Below, one piece after another: positions 1 to 8,437 of a stretch of 64,000 bases of DNA (position 1 is the stretch's first letter; each line of letters opens with the position of its first letter). The notes below the pieces were generated by a model. That model made no database searches, was not told the DNA's origin, and was given only the letters and a program-made list of their open reading frames with translations. This DNA is from Sorangium aterium. Its GTDB lineage: Bacteria > Myxococcota_A > Polyangia > Polyangiales > Polyangiaceae. The translations under genes were made by a program, and so were the position numbers. The stretch covers positions 1,550,001 through 1,614,000 of the forward strand of contig NZ_JAQNDK010000002.1 of assembly GCF_028368935.1 (NCBI RefSeq), read 5' to 3'.

Positions 1-2
1 TG

Positions 3-299
3 CTGCAAGAGCTCTCCGTGCGCGCGCAGCGCGACCCGGCGGCGCAGGCGGCGCTCCGCGCCGTCCACAAGGAGTGGAACCTCGCTGTCGAGCACCTCGT
101 GCGACAAGGCGTGCGCGGCGGACAGCTGCGCTCCGATCTGGATCCTCGCTCCGCGGCCCGCGTGGTCACGTCGTTCATCATCGGCGCCATGACCCAGCTC
201 GGGATCGACTCCGAAGCGTTCGACTTTCACCTCGTCTCGGACGAGCTCGATCGATGGCTCGCGCCCGCGGACGGCAAGCGGGCGCGCAGCCGCGGGTGA
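3..299 (+). CDS. TetR-family regulator, C-terminal part (cut by window edge)
   Basis: Only the last 98 codons are present; the frame is already open at base 3, so the N-terminal helix-turn-helix domain lies outside the window. The visible part is all-helical and ends in a charged tail. It carries a segment like the TetR C-terminal ligand/dimer domain, with the pattern GQLRSDLDPRSAARVVTSF followed by a hydrophobic helix. In this family that domain binds a small-molecule ligand and sets DNA release. The regulated gene is probably to the left, outside the window. The family call rests on the C-terminal pattern alone, so it is moderate. Confidence 0.6.
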   Translation: MQELSVRAQRDPAAQAALRAVHKEWNLAVEHLVRQGVRGGQLRSDLDPRSAARVVTSFIIGAMTQLGIDSEAFDFHLVSDELDRWLAPADGKRARSRG

Positions 300-395
300 G
301 CGGCTCGACAGCCGTCGAGCGACGCAGAGGCGCTCCCCGCCACGTCACGTCAGCTCATCAGCTCAAGCGCGCGTCGATGCGCGCGCCCGGTCGGC

Positions 396-1667
396 TCACC
401 GCGGGCCCTTGGCGCCGCAGTGGGAGAGCGCGTAACGCAAGGCGCTCTGGAGCACGCTGAAGGTCTTGAACCCGCCATCCGCCGCGCCGAGCTCCGTCAT
501 CGTCCGCGCGATCTCGGGCGAGATCCCGGAGACGAGGCAGCTGCTGCCGAGGAGGTTCGCCGCGCGCACCACGGCGAGGAGGTGAGCCACGGTCGCGGCG
601 TCCACCGCGCTCACGCCGGTCAGGTCGAGGATGGCGAAGCGCGCGCTCGTCCGCACGATCTCGGTGAGCAGCCGCTCCATGATGTCATTCGCCCGCCCCG
701 TCTCCACGGTCCCGATGATCGGCAGCACGAGGACCCCCTCCCACGCCTGGATGATGGGCGTGGACATGGCGCGCATCGTCTCCTGCTGCTGCCGCATCAG
801 CGCCTCGGCGCGCTCGCGCTCGGCGTTCTCCGCCGCGAGAAGGCGGTTCTTCTCCTCGAGCTCCTCTGCGTGGATGGCCCGGCGCTGGAGCGCCTCCCTG
901 AGCTCGGCCTCCAGCTGCTTGAAGGGCGTGATGTCCCTGATCGTGATCGCGACACCGTCGCTCAGCGGGATGACCTGATGCTGGAACCACCGATCCTTGT
1001 GCAATGGACTGTCGCTCAGCTCCTCCTCGAGGAGCCGCTCGCCGGTCCGAGCGACGCGCGCGTACTTGTCCAGCTGCTGGCGCGCGGCGGGCGAAAGCTC
1101 GCTGAGCCGCTTGCCGACGATCTCCTCGCGGGGCATCGACATCCCCGCGAGGGCCCTCTGGTTGGCGTCGGTGATCACGAAATCCACGAGTGTCCCGGCC
1201 TCGTCGAGCGCGCTCCGGAGCACGAAGAAGGCGTCCAGGCTCCCTTCGACCGCCGCCCGGAACCGGGACTCGGCCTCGATCAGCGACTCCTCCGCGCGCT
1301 TGCGATCGGTGATATCACGAGCGACGAAATAGACGAGCTCCTCCTCCGGGTGAACCGACGAGTTCCACTCGATCCATCGGTAAGAGCCGTCGCGACACCG
1401 GTAGCGGTTCGTGAACGTCACGCTGCCGCTGCCGCCGAACACCTGCGCCGACTCGGCCAGCGTGCGCTCTCGATCGTCGGGGTGCACGAAGTCGATGAAC
1501 GGCGTCGACAAGAGCTCTTCGCGCGAGAACCCGAGCGTGCGCTCCCACGCCTGGCCAACCCGCTTGAAATGCCCGTCAAAACCGGCGGTGCCGATCAGAT
1601 CCACGGACATCTCGAAAAAGCGGCCCAGCTCGTCCGTTTGCCACGCTTGTTTCATGGTAAATTCCAT
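396..1667 (-). CDS. PAS-PAS-STAS protein, RsbR/stressosome-like
   Basis: A soluble 423-residue protein. Two PAS folds come first (about residues 10-130, ending in the PAC-type ARDITDRKRAE, and about 130-255, ending in TIRDITPFK). An Arg/Glu-rich coiled coil follows (about 255-300), then a STAS domain (about 305-415). The STAS part has the motif DLTGVSAVD, whose Thr is at the position phosphorylated in RsbR/RsbS-type stressosome proteins. There is no His-kinase core. In known systems such proteins scaffold the RsbT kinase and control an anti-sigma cascade; no RsbS or RsbT gene is adjacent, so partners must be elsewhere. An in-frame ATG four codons downstream (1655) could also be the start. Confidence 0.82.
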   Translation of the reverse strand: MEFTMKQAWQTDELGRFFEMSVDLIGTAGFDGHFKRVGQAWERTLGFSREELLSTPFIDFVHPDDRERTLAESAQVFGGSGSVTFTNRYRCRDGSYRWIEWNSSVHPEEELVYFVARDITDRKRAEESLIEAESRFRAAVEGSLDAFFVLRSALDEAGTLVDFVITDANQRALAGMSMPREEIVGKRLSELSPAARQQLDKYARVARTGERLLEEELSDSPLHKDRWFQHQVIPLSDGVAITIRDITPFKQLEAELREALQRRAIHAEELEEKNRLLAAENAERERAEALMRQQQETMRAMSTPIIQAWEGVLVLPIIGTVETGRANDIMERLLTEIVRTSARFAILDLTGVSAVDAATVAHLLAVVRAANLLGSSCLVSGISPEIARTMTELGAADGGFKTFSVLQSALRYALSHCGAKGPR

Positions 1668-1889
1668 CGCTATCAGATCCGGCGTCCACGATCGAGCCTC
1701 TGGCGCGACGCGAGGCCCAGCGCTGCGGACGAGCCTGCCAACGGTCGAGGGGTGCGCGCTGGGCGACCGCGCTCCCGGTCAGCCTCACTCGACGCCTGAA
1801 GGAGAGAGCCCCTTGATGAAGCACATTGCCATGCTGGCTTCCCCAGGCTTCACGTCGCTCGAGATGCCGCGCTCGCCCGACGCGGCCGG

Positions 1890-2645
1890 TCAGCTCGCGC
1901 GGAAGGCGCTGTAGAGCTGGTCGCGCCACGCGATCAGGTCGTCGTAGCGATCGCGCAGGTCGGGGTCGGAGAAGCACCGCCGGCTGGCGGCGCCGAGCTT
2001 CAGCTGGGCGGGCGGCGCGACGTTCACGAGGACCTGGCTCATCGCGATATCCGCGAATGTGAAGCGGCCGAGGAGCGTCCTCGGCGCGTCTCCGGACGGC
2101 GCCGCCCGCGCGAGCGTCTCGCGGATCTCCTCCAGCACGGCGACCTGCGTTTGCCGGTGCGCCTCGCCGTCGGCTTTGTCGCCTTCGTACTTGCGGAGGG
2201 TGCGGGCGACCCCCAGCGCTCCTAGCCGCGAGGCGAGGGGGCGGAGCGCGCGGCGGATCGGCCTCGGCGCCATCTCGGCGAGCGCCTCGTCGTCGGCCAG
2301 CATGCGCCTCAGCGCGCGGGCGCGCCCGGCGGCGAGGCCGCGCTCCGATAGATCGATGAGCCGCGCGATGTCGGCCTCGTGCTCGACTGGGAACAGGGTC
2401 GGTCCAGCGCCGCGCCCGTCCGCCCAGCGCGCGATGTCGGCCGAGTCCCCGAGCACGCGCCCGTCGTCGGTGGTGAGCACAGGCACCGAGACACGGCCTG
2501 TGAGCCGCCGGAGCTTCACCCGGAGCGCCGGCTCACCGACGAGCGGCAGGTAGTGCCGGAAGGTGTAGGGGACGCGCCGGACGTCGAGGGCCCAGCGGGC
2601 CTTCTCGGTCCACGGCGAGAAAACGAGGCCAAGTAGCTCGGTCAT
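1890..2645 (-). CDS. Glutathione S-transferase family protein
   Basis: A 251-residue protein with an N-terminal thioredoxin-like GST domain. It shows the FSPWTEKARWALD helix-1 pattern, a cis-Pro segment (VSVPVL) and the glutathione-contact segment DSADIARW. A helical C-terminal domain follows. The family conjugates glutathione or a similar thiol to electrophiles, or acts as a thiol peroxidase. The substrate cannot be read from sequence. The first residue of the active-site region is Ser (S11), as in Ser-type or omega/beta-like bacterial GSTs. It stands alone between two unrelated signalling genes on the same strand. The start ATG at 2645 has no clear Shine-Dalgarno. Confidence 0.85.
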   Translation of the reverse strand: MTELLGLVFSPWTEKARWALDVRRVPYTFRHYLPLVGEPALRVKLRRLTGRVSVPVLTTDDGRVLGDSADIARWADGRGAGPTLFPVEHEADIARLIDLSERGLAAGRARALRRMLADDEALAEMAPRPIRRALRPLASRLGALGVARTLRKYEGDKADGEAHRQTQVAVLEEIRETLARAAPSGDAPRTLLGRFTFADIAMSQVLVNVAPPAQLKLGAASRRCFSDPDLRDRYDDLIAWRDQLYSAFRAS

Positions 2646-2743
2646 GTCGCCGGCAGACTACCACACTGGCGCGCGCCTCCGGCCGAGCGCTTGCGGGCGG
2701 AGGACGCGGCGCGCCGGTCGGCCCTCGGGCTCACCGCGCGATC

Positions 2744-5700
2744 TCACGGGCAGGCGTCGACCTCGTCGATCTCCACCCAGATCGACTCGGGATCGTCGAA
2801 CCCCTTGAGCCGGAACGCGCCCGCTCGGCGGAAGTCCGCGCGCGACGGGTCGGGGAGCGCGGCGGCCGCGGAGCGCGAGAGCGTCACGCGGCCGGGGCGC
2901 GGCAGGCCGAGCCCGGAGCCCGGCTCGTCCATGCGATCTTCCTCGGTGACCGCCTCGATCCGGAAGAGCCGGTGGACCTCCCTGCCGATGACGTCGTGAT
3001 CGCTCATCCGCACCCAGCCCCAGTGGACGACGAGGCGCAGCTGGGCAGGGTCGTCGATGGTGCGACGGAGCATGCGGGCCGCGTCGACGGCGCGGGCCAC
3101 CGTGGGATAGACCGCGAGGTACCCATCGCCGGTCCCCTTCAGCAGGCGCGGATTCGTCGCCCCTCGGAGGGAGCCGCGGAGCCGGTGAAGGTGGTCGACG
3201 AAGCCGGTGTCGCCGATGCTCCGGATCATGTGGGTCGACCGGACGATGTCGATGAGCAGCATCGCCACCTCCACCCGGTCGGTCGGCTCCGTTTCCTCCC
3301 GCCGCTCGTCGGGGAAGAGCTCGAGGAGCGTGAGGTGGAGATCGTCCCAGTGGATCCGCTCGAGGTGCGCGCTGAGGCGGGCGAAGGTGGGGGAGGCGGC
3401 GATCGCCCGCCGCGCGGCCTCAGGGCCCTCGCCGTCGGCGACCTCCGTCGAGAGGCGGTCGAGGAGGGAGAACACCTCCCCGGCGACCTCCTCGTCGGCG
3501 TCCGGGCGCCGGAAGAGCTCGCGCTGGACGTCGACAACGAGGTCCCAGTGGCGCGGCCAGGGCTCCTCGTGGCCGATGACCACGTGGCGGATCGCGTGGA
3601 ACGGGCCGCCGCCGGGGAGCGGCTCGATCAACGCGCGGAGGGACGGGTGGAGCAGGTAATACCGCGAGCGCGGCAGCGCGTGGCGCGAGCCGACCACGGC
3701 GTCGTGCGGCTGTCGAAAGTGCTGGAGCTGGCGCTCGGTCCCCGGATCGGCGCCGAGCACCCCGAGGAGGCCGCACTCGAAGAGCTCGCGGAAGGGGTGG
3801 TAGACCTCGTCGGCGTCCCGGCCGTGGGCGTCGTAGTACGCGCGATCGACCTCATGAAACTTGCACCAGACCTCGATCACCTCGTCGTGGGTGAGGACGT
3901 CGCAGGGGAGGAGGCCGAGGAAGCCAGCCCGCTTGTCGCGGTCACAGAGCACCTCGAGGAAGACCCGCATCTCGTCGAAGATGTTGGCCACGAGGAGGCC
4001 GGCGCTGGTGCGCTGCACGATCTGCGTGAAGGTCCGCTCGTCGAGGGCCGTTCGGTTGCGCGAGATCTCCGAGGCGAGGATCACGAGGTCGCGCGGCCGC
4101 CCGAGGGTGTGGCGGTGGAGGAAGTCGAAGGTCGACTCGCCGCGGGCCGAGCGGCCCGCGCTCACCACGTCGAGGTGGATGAACTCGCGGAGCGGCAGGC
4201 GCTCGTAATAGTACGTGAGCTTCTCGAGCAGCTCGAAGAGCTCGTGCTTGGCGTAGCGGAGCGTCGACGTCGCCCCGTAGAGGTTGTTCTTGATGTCGGA
4301 CTCGTAGGCGGAGAACGCCTCCTCGCGGATGGTGGCGAAGATCTTGACGTGCCTGTTGGCGTTCATCAGATCCCACGCGGCCTCGATCATCCCCGCTTGC
4401 ATGTGGATCCACGCGGCCCGCGGGAGCCGACGGAGTGCCTGATCGAGCTTGTCGATGAAGATGTAGACGCCGCTGTGGAGCGAGCGGAGCCGCCGCTCGA
4501 GCGGGCGCTCCATCGCGTCGACCACCTGGTTGATCTGGCGAACGGTCAGCGAGAGCAGCTCCTTCAGCACGATGGTCGGCTCGACCGGCCGGCCCTCCAG
4601 GAGCCCGCGCAGGCTCCGGGGGAGCGGCGCCAGATCCGCGGGATCGGCGGCGCCGGCGGCCGCGGACTGGTAGGAGACGATCGACATGCGGAAGCTGAAG
4701 CTCCAGAGCCGCTTGCACTCGTGGAGACCCGACATGAGGTCGGTCCGGGTCTGATCGACGCTGGGCAGATCGCCCATCAGATCGAGGTACGGCCGCCCCT
4801 CCGGGATGAACTGCACGGCGGCGTGGCGGCGCTCGCGGCCGGTCGCCGCCAGGTAGATCTCGCTGAGGACCGAGCGCTTGTACGTGAGGAGGAGGGTCTT
4901 GCCGAGCCCCTTGCTCCCCGAGACAAAGTGCTTGTTGGCGCTGTCGAGGAACTCGCGGACCACGGCGTTCTTGAAGGTCAGGTCCTTGAGGGCGCCGATG
5001 TCGATCTGGTTGGCGTCCGAGGCCCAGCTCTGGTTGACGGGGGGCTCGGGCGGCCCGCCGGAGGGCCGGGGCGGGGGCGGATCCGGCGGGCGCCCGGCGA
5101 GCGCCCGGAGCGCCTCGAGGAGCTCGCGGGCGGAGGTGAACCGGCGGTCGAGGTCGCGGTGGGTCGCGCGGGCGAACCAGGCGTCAAAGCCGCTCGGGAC
5201 GTCCGCCAGCCGCGACGGCGGGACCGGGACATCGAAGCAGATCTTGTGGACGAGCTCGAAGAGCGACTCGCCGCGGAAGGGCCGTTGCCCGGTCATGCAC
5301 TCGTAGGCGATCACGCCGATCGACCACAGGTCCGCGCGGAGGTCGACCCCACGGGCGTCGGCGATCTGCTCCGGGCTCATGTAGCTCACCGTGCCCAGGG
5401 TGGCGCCGGCGTCCGTCTGCGGGGATCCTTGGGCGTCAAGCCCGAGGTCACCCAGCTTGACGATCCCGAAGTCGAGGACCTTGCAGAGAGGGCCATCGTC
5501 GTCCTCGACGAGGAAGACGTTGGCCGGCTTGATGTCGCGATGGATGATCTCCATGCGGTGGGCCTTGGCGATGGCGCTGCAGACATCGCCGAGGATCGCC
5601 GTCGTCTCTTCATAGGAGAGTGGCCCGCGGGCGATCCGCTGGGCCAGATCCTCGCCGCGAAGGAGCTCCATGGCGATGTAGGGCACCTGCGTGGCTGCAT

Positions 5701-6019
5701 CGACGTTGAAGTCGAGGAGCTGCACGACGTTCTTGCTCCGCAGCCTCGCCGCTGTCTGCGCCTCGCGGAAGAAGCGCGCGCGCGCCCTCTCCGTGCCGAC
5801 GATCGCCGGATCCATCAGCTTGAGCGCGACCGGCTCGCCGAGGCGAAGATCGGTTGCCCGGTAGACCCGGCCCATGCCTCCCTTCTTCAGGAGCTCGTCG
5901 ATCCGAAAGTGCTGGCCGACGACATCCCCCGGGCCAACGCCCCTGGCCCCGGTCGAGTCGCTCCCGCGAGCGGATGCCTTCGTGGGCTGGTGCGGACGGT
6001 GGGCACTCTCATCCGACAT
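2744..6019 (-). CDS. Ser/Thr kinase - P-loop NTPase - class III cyclase-like fusion
   Basis: A 1091-residue soluble protein with three modules. The first is a Hanks-type kinase at about 37-310: Gly loop KGGMG at 46-50, K67 in VALK, HRDIKPAN at 160-167 and DFG at 183-185. The catalytic set is intact. A Pro-rich linker leads to a P-loop NTPase at about 345-800, with Walker A GSKGLGKT at 368-375 and a Walker B-like VYIFIDKLD ending near 525. A class III nucleotide-cyclase-like domain at about 915-1085 ends the protein, with the two metal Asp positions in LLIDIVRS (D924) and KGTGDGYL (D965). At the usual Asn position of the VN-x-A-x-R motif it has His (VHRLFR), so cyclase activity is uncertain. 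No membrane segment is seen. It is not clustered with a phosphatase or effector. Confidence 0.88.
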   Translation of the reverse strand: MSDESAHRPHQPTKASARGSDSTGARGVGPGDVVGQHFRIDELLKKGGMGRVYRATDLRLGEPVALKLMDPAIVGTERARARFFREAQTAARLRSKNVVQLLDFNVDAATQVPYIAMELLRGEDLAQRIARGPLSYEETTAILGDVCSAIAKAHRMEIIHRDIKPANVFLVEDDDGPLCKVLDFGIVKLGDLGLDAQGSPQTDAGATLGTVSYMSPEQIADARGVDLRADLWSIGVIAYECMTGQRPFRGESLFELVHKICFDVPVPPSRLADVPSGFDAWFARATHRDLDRRFTSARELLEALRALAGRPPDPPPPRPSGGPPEPPVNQSWASDANQIDIGALKDLTFKNAVVREFLDSANKHFVSGSKGLGKTLLLTYKRSVLSEIYLAATGRERRHAAVQFIPEGRPYLDLMGDLPSVDQTRTDLMSGLHECKRLWSFSFRMSIVSYQSAAAGAADPADLAPLPRSLRGLLEGRPVEPTIVLKELLSLTVRQINQVVDAMERPLERRLRSLHSGVYIFIDKLDQALRRLPRAAWIHMQAGMIEAAWDLMNANRHVKIFATIREEAFSAYESDIKNNLYGATSTLRYAKHELFELLEKLTYYYERLPLREFIHLDVVSAGRSARGESTFDFLHRHTLGRPRDLVILASEISRNRTALDERTFTQIVQRTSAGLLVANIFDEMRVFLEVLCDRDKRAGFLGLLPCDVLTHDEVIEVWCKFHEVDRAYYDAHGRDADEVYHPFRELFECGLLGVLGADPGTERQLQHFRQPHDAVVGSRHALPRSRYYLLHPSLRALIEPLPGGGPFHAIRHVVIGHEEPWPRHWDLVVDVQRELFRRPDADEEVAGEVFSLLDRLSTEVADGEGPEAARRAIAASPTFARLSAHLERIHWDDLHLTLLELFPDERREETEPTDRVEVAMLLIDIVRSTHMIRSIGDTGFVDHLHRLRGSLRGATNPRLLKGTGDGYLAVYPTVARAVDAARMLRRTIDDPAQLRLVVHWGWVRMSDHDVIGREVHRLFRIEAVTEEDRMDEPGSGLGLPRPGRVTLSRSAAAALPDPSRADFRRAGAFRLKGFDDPESIWVEIDEVDACP

Positions 6020-6071
6020 GTCGCCCAGCGTACCAGCCTTGGCGCCTCAGGAGAACCTGCGCGCCCGCGCA

Positions 6072-6401
6072 CTACCAGCCCAGCCCGATGCGCAGCGGCA
6101 AGAACACAGCCATCCCGATCACGATGGTTCCGAGGATGCCGCGGCGGGAGAAGTAGTAGGCGCCGGCCGCGACGCTCGCGGGCAGCCGCGCGTCCTGGAA
6201 GGTCGCGATGAGGTGTCCCTGCGTCATCACCACCTCGGGCACGATCACGGCCACCAGGGCAGCCAGCGGCGTGTAGCGCAGCCCGCGCCTGAGCCAACCT
6301 GGCATCGGCAGATCCCGGTCGGGGTACAGGAAGAAGGCGCGGGTGAACGCGGTGATCAGCGACAGGCCGACGATGGCCACGAGGGTCTCCCAGGCGCTCA
6401 T
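6072..6401 (-). CDS. azlD: AzlD-like branched-chain amino acid export subunit
   Basis: A 109-residue membrane protein of about four hydrophobic segments (ETLVAIVGLSLITAF near the N-terminus, LRYTPLAALVAVIVPEV in the middle and GTIVIGMAVFLPLRIGLG at the end). Its length and pattern fit AzlD, the small subunit that works with AzlC in exporting branched-chain amino acids or analogues. The start codon overlaps the stop of the upstream azlC gene by four bases (ATGA), so the pair is translationally coupled. The proposed substrate comes from the family only. Confidence 0.85.
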   Translation of the reverse strand: MSAWETLVAIVGLSLITAFTRAFFLYPDRDLPMPGWLRRGLRYTPLAALVAVIVPEVVMTQGHLIATFQDARLPASVAAGAYYFSRRGILGTIVIGMAVFLPLRIGLGW

Positions 6402-7141
6402 CGTCCGGCCTCTTCGGTCACCTTGCGCGCGCGTCGTTGCGCCTCCTCGGCCGCCTCGAGGCCCAGGCCCACCGCGACCGCGGCGGCGATCGCGACGAGG
6501 ATGTTGAGCTTCAGCGGCAGCGCGTAGGCGGCCACCGCGGCGCTGGCGGCGGTGCCGGCGGCCAGCCAGGTGGCCCTGTCCTGGAGCAGCGAGCAGGTGA
6601 TGCCCAGCAGCGCGAGCACGCCGGCGAAGCCCAGGCCCCATTCGACCGGGATCACGTTGGCCAGCGCGATGCCGCTCAGCGATGCGCCTTGCCATGCAGA
6701 CCAGTTCATCGCAACGCCGCCCCAGAAGTAGGGCTCCTGCGCGGGCGACGGCTCGATCGCGGGGAAGCGCTCCCTGAAGATCACGTAGTTCAGGTCGCCG
6801 CTGAAATAGCCGCACAGGCACCGTCGCCACCTGGGGAGCCGCGCGAAGTAGGGCCGCCACATCGCGCTGAAGATCACGAAGCGCAGGTTCACGCAGGCGG
6901 CGGTGGCCCAGACGACCCAGAGCGGCGCGCCGGACGCGAGCAGCGGCATCGTGGCGAGCTGCGCGCTGCCGGCGAAGACCACGAGCGACATGAGCACCGC
7001 GAGCGGCGCCGTGAGCCCGCTCTTGACCATCGCGACGCCGGTCACAAGGCCCCAGGCGGCGATGCCGGGCGACACGTGCAGCATGTCACGCGCACCGCGG
7101 CGGAACTCGGGGTGGCGCGCGGTGGCGCGGGCGAAGGACAT
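6398..7141 (-). CDS. azlC: AzlC-like branched-chain amino acid permease
   Basis: A 247-residue polytopic membrane protein of the AzlC family. The N-terminal part has the family pattern of a cytosolic start followed by SPGIAAWGLVTGVAMVKSG and VVFAGSAQLATMPL. A conserved loop with NLRFVIFSAMWRPYF and further membrane segments follow. AzlC and AzlD together form a branched-chain amino acid exporter in the inner membrane. It is first in a two-gene operon with azlD (four-base overlap). The 357-base region upstream separates it from a divergent hydrolase gene and must hold its promoter. Confidence 0.88.
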   Translation of the reverse strand: MSFARATARHPEFRRGARDMLHVSPGIAAWGLVTGVAMVKSGLTAPLAVLMSLVVFAGSAQLATMPLLASGAPLWVVWATAACVNLRFVIFSAMWRPYFARLPRWRRCLCGYFSGDLNYVIFRERFPAIEPSPAQEPYFWGGVAMNWSAWQGASLSGIALANVIPVEWGLGFAGVLALLGITCSLLQDRATWLAAGTAASAAVAAYALPLKLNILVAIAAAVAVGLGLEAAEEAQRRARKVTEEAGR

Positions 7142-7498
7142 GGGTCGCTCGGGGTCAGGAAGTGTCCAGGCGGGGTACGAAAGTCAAGGCCGCCCATCCA
7201 GGACGCCTCCCGTTCAGGGCGGCCTGAACCGCGGTGCTCCCGCGCCGGGCCCCGGAGCAGGGATCTCGTGGCGTGGGCCCGGGCGCGCAGTGCCATCGAC
7301 CTCCTCGAGGAGCTCGGCATACCCCGTGCAGTCACGGTGCCTCATGCGCTCCGGTGAGCCCAGGCTCTGGTCGTGGGATCTGCGGCGAGCGGGTCGCGAT
7401 GAGCAGTTCGAGCGCACGCCGCGCCGTGGGCCCGCGTCGGCGCCACCTCGTCGAGCGGTCGTCGCGGGAGCAGGGTAGCCGCGAAGGGGGATGCGTCC
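7142..7498. other. Intergenic region between divergent azlC and hydrolase genes
   Basis: No supported gene is seen in these 357 bases; frames open here are continuations of antisense frames of neighbours. The region must contain the promoters of azlC (minus) and the metallo-hydrolase (plus). A purine-rich GAAGGGGG at about 7482-7490 sits just before the GTG start of the plus gene and may serve as its ribosome binding site. Confidence 0.5.
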
Positions 7499-8407
7499 GT
7501 GCGAATCCATCATCTCAACTGCATCTCGACTTGCCCGGTCGGCGGCGCGCTGATGGACGGGCGGACCCTGGGGCTCCGCGGGAGGCTGACGTGCCATTGC
7601 TTGCTCCTCGAGACGGACAGCGGCCTGGTCCTCGTGGACACCGGGCTTGGGCTGCTGGACGTCTCGATGGCGAGGAAGCGGCTCAGCCGGTTCTTCCTCT
7701 TCCTCCTGCGACCGGAGTTTCGCGCCGAGATGACCGCGCGCCGGCAGATCGAGCGCCTGGGCCTTCGACCCGAGGAGGTCCGCCATATCGTGCTCACCCA
7801 CCTCGATTTCGACCATGCCGGAGGCCTCGACGATTTTCCTGGAGCGCAGGTCCATCTGCTCGCCGACGAGCGTGACGCCGCGATCGCTCGGCGGACGCTC
7901 CTCGACCGGATGCGCTACCGGCCGGCTCAGTGGTCGACGCAGCCGAACTGGATTGCGTACCCCTCGGGCGGCGGCGAGCGCTGGTTTGGCTTCGAGGGCG
8001 CGCGGCCGGTGGGTGGTTTGAAGGACGAGGTGCTCTTCGTCCCGCTCATCGGTCACACGCTGGGCCACGCTGGCGTGGCTGTCCGGTGCGACGGCGGCTG
8101 GCTGCTCCTCGCCGGCGACGCCTACTTCTATCACCGAGAGATGGACCCGGTTCGGCCGGCGTGCACGCCGGGTCTGCGTCTCTATCAGTTCATGATGGAG
8201 AAGGACCGCGGCGCGCGGCTCGAGAACCAGCGACGGCTGCGCGCGCTGTGCGAGGAGCGCGGCCACGAGGTAAGGCTCGTCTGCTCTCATGACGTCGTGG
8301 AGTTCGAGCGCATCACCGGACGAAGCCATGCTGTGCCGGCCGGAGCGGGGAGGGGCGCGCCCGAGCCACCGCTGTGGATCCCCGCTTCGGTCGCGGGCGC
8401 GCGCTGA
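7499..8407 (+). CDS. Metallo-beta-lactamase-fold hydrolase
   Basis: A 302-residue MBL-fold protein. It has the metal motif in the form THLDFDHAGG (HxDxDH rather than the commoner HxHxDH), then GHTLGHAGV (metal His), LLLAGDAYF (bridging Asp) and a late SHDVVEF (His). The fold hydrolyses esters, lactones, thioesters or phosphodiesters. The arrangement resembles AHL-lactonase-like members, but substrate specificity cannot be assigned. Start is GTG at 7499; the ATG at 7491 is out of frame. It is transcribed towards the convergent kinase gene at 8438-10978, leaving only 30 bases between them. Confidence 0.82.
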   Translation: MRIHHLNCISTCPVGGALMDGRTLGLRGRLTCHCLLLETDSGLVLVDTGLGLLDVSMARKRLSRFFLFLLRPEFRAEMTARRQIERLGLRPEEVRHIVLTHLDFDHAGGLDDFPGAQVHLLADERDAAIARRTLLDRMRYRPAQWSTQPNWIAYPSGGGERWFGFEGARPVGGLKDEVLFVPLIGHTLGHAGVAVRCDGGWLLLAGDAYFYHREMDPVRPACTPGLRLYQFMMEKDRGARLENQRRLRALCEERGHEVRLVCSHDVVEFERITGRSHAVPAGAGRGAPEPPLWIPASVAGAR

Positions 8408-8437
8408 CCGCGCACGGCAGGCCAGGGCGGCTCGTGA

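Noticed and set aside
1816-1914. Short plus-strand frame starting MKHIAMLASPGF
   Set aside because: Only about 32 codons and overlaps the end of the GST gene; no support beyond an ATG.
2972-6211. A 1079-codon plus-strand open frame over the Ser/Thr kinase gene
   Set aside because: It is the antisense shadow of the real gene; composition is Glu/Val/Arg/Leu-rich with no domains, as expected in high-G+C DNA.
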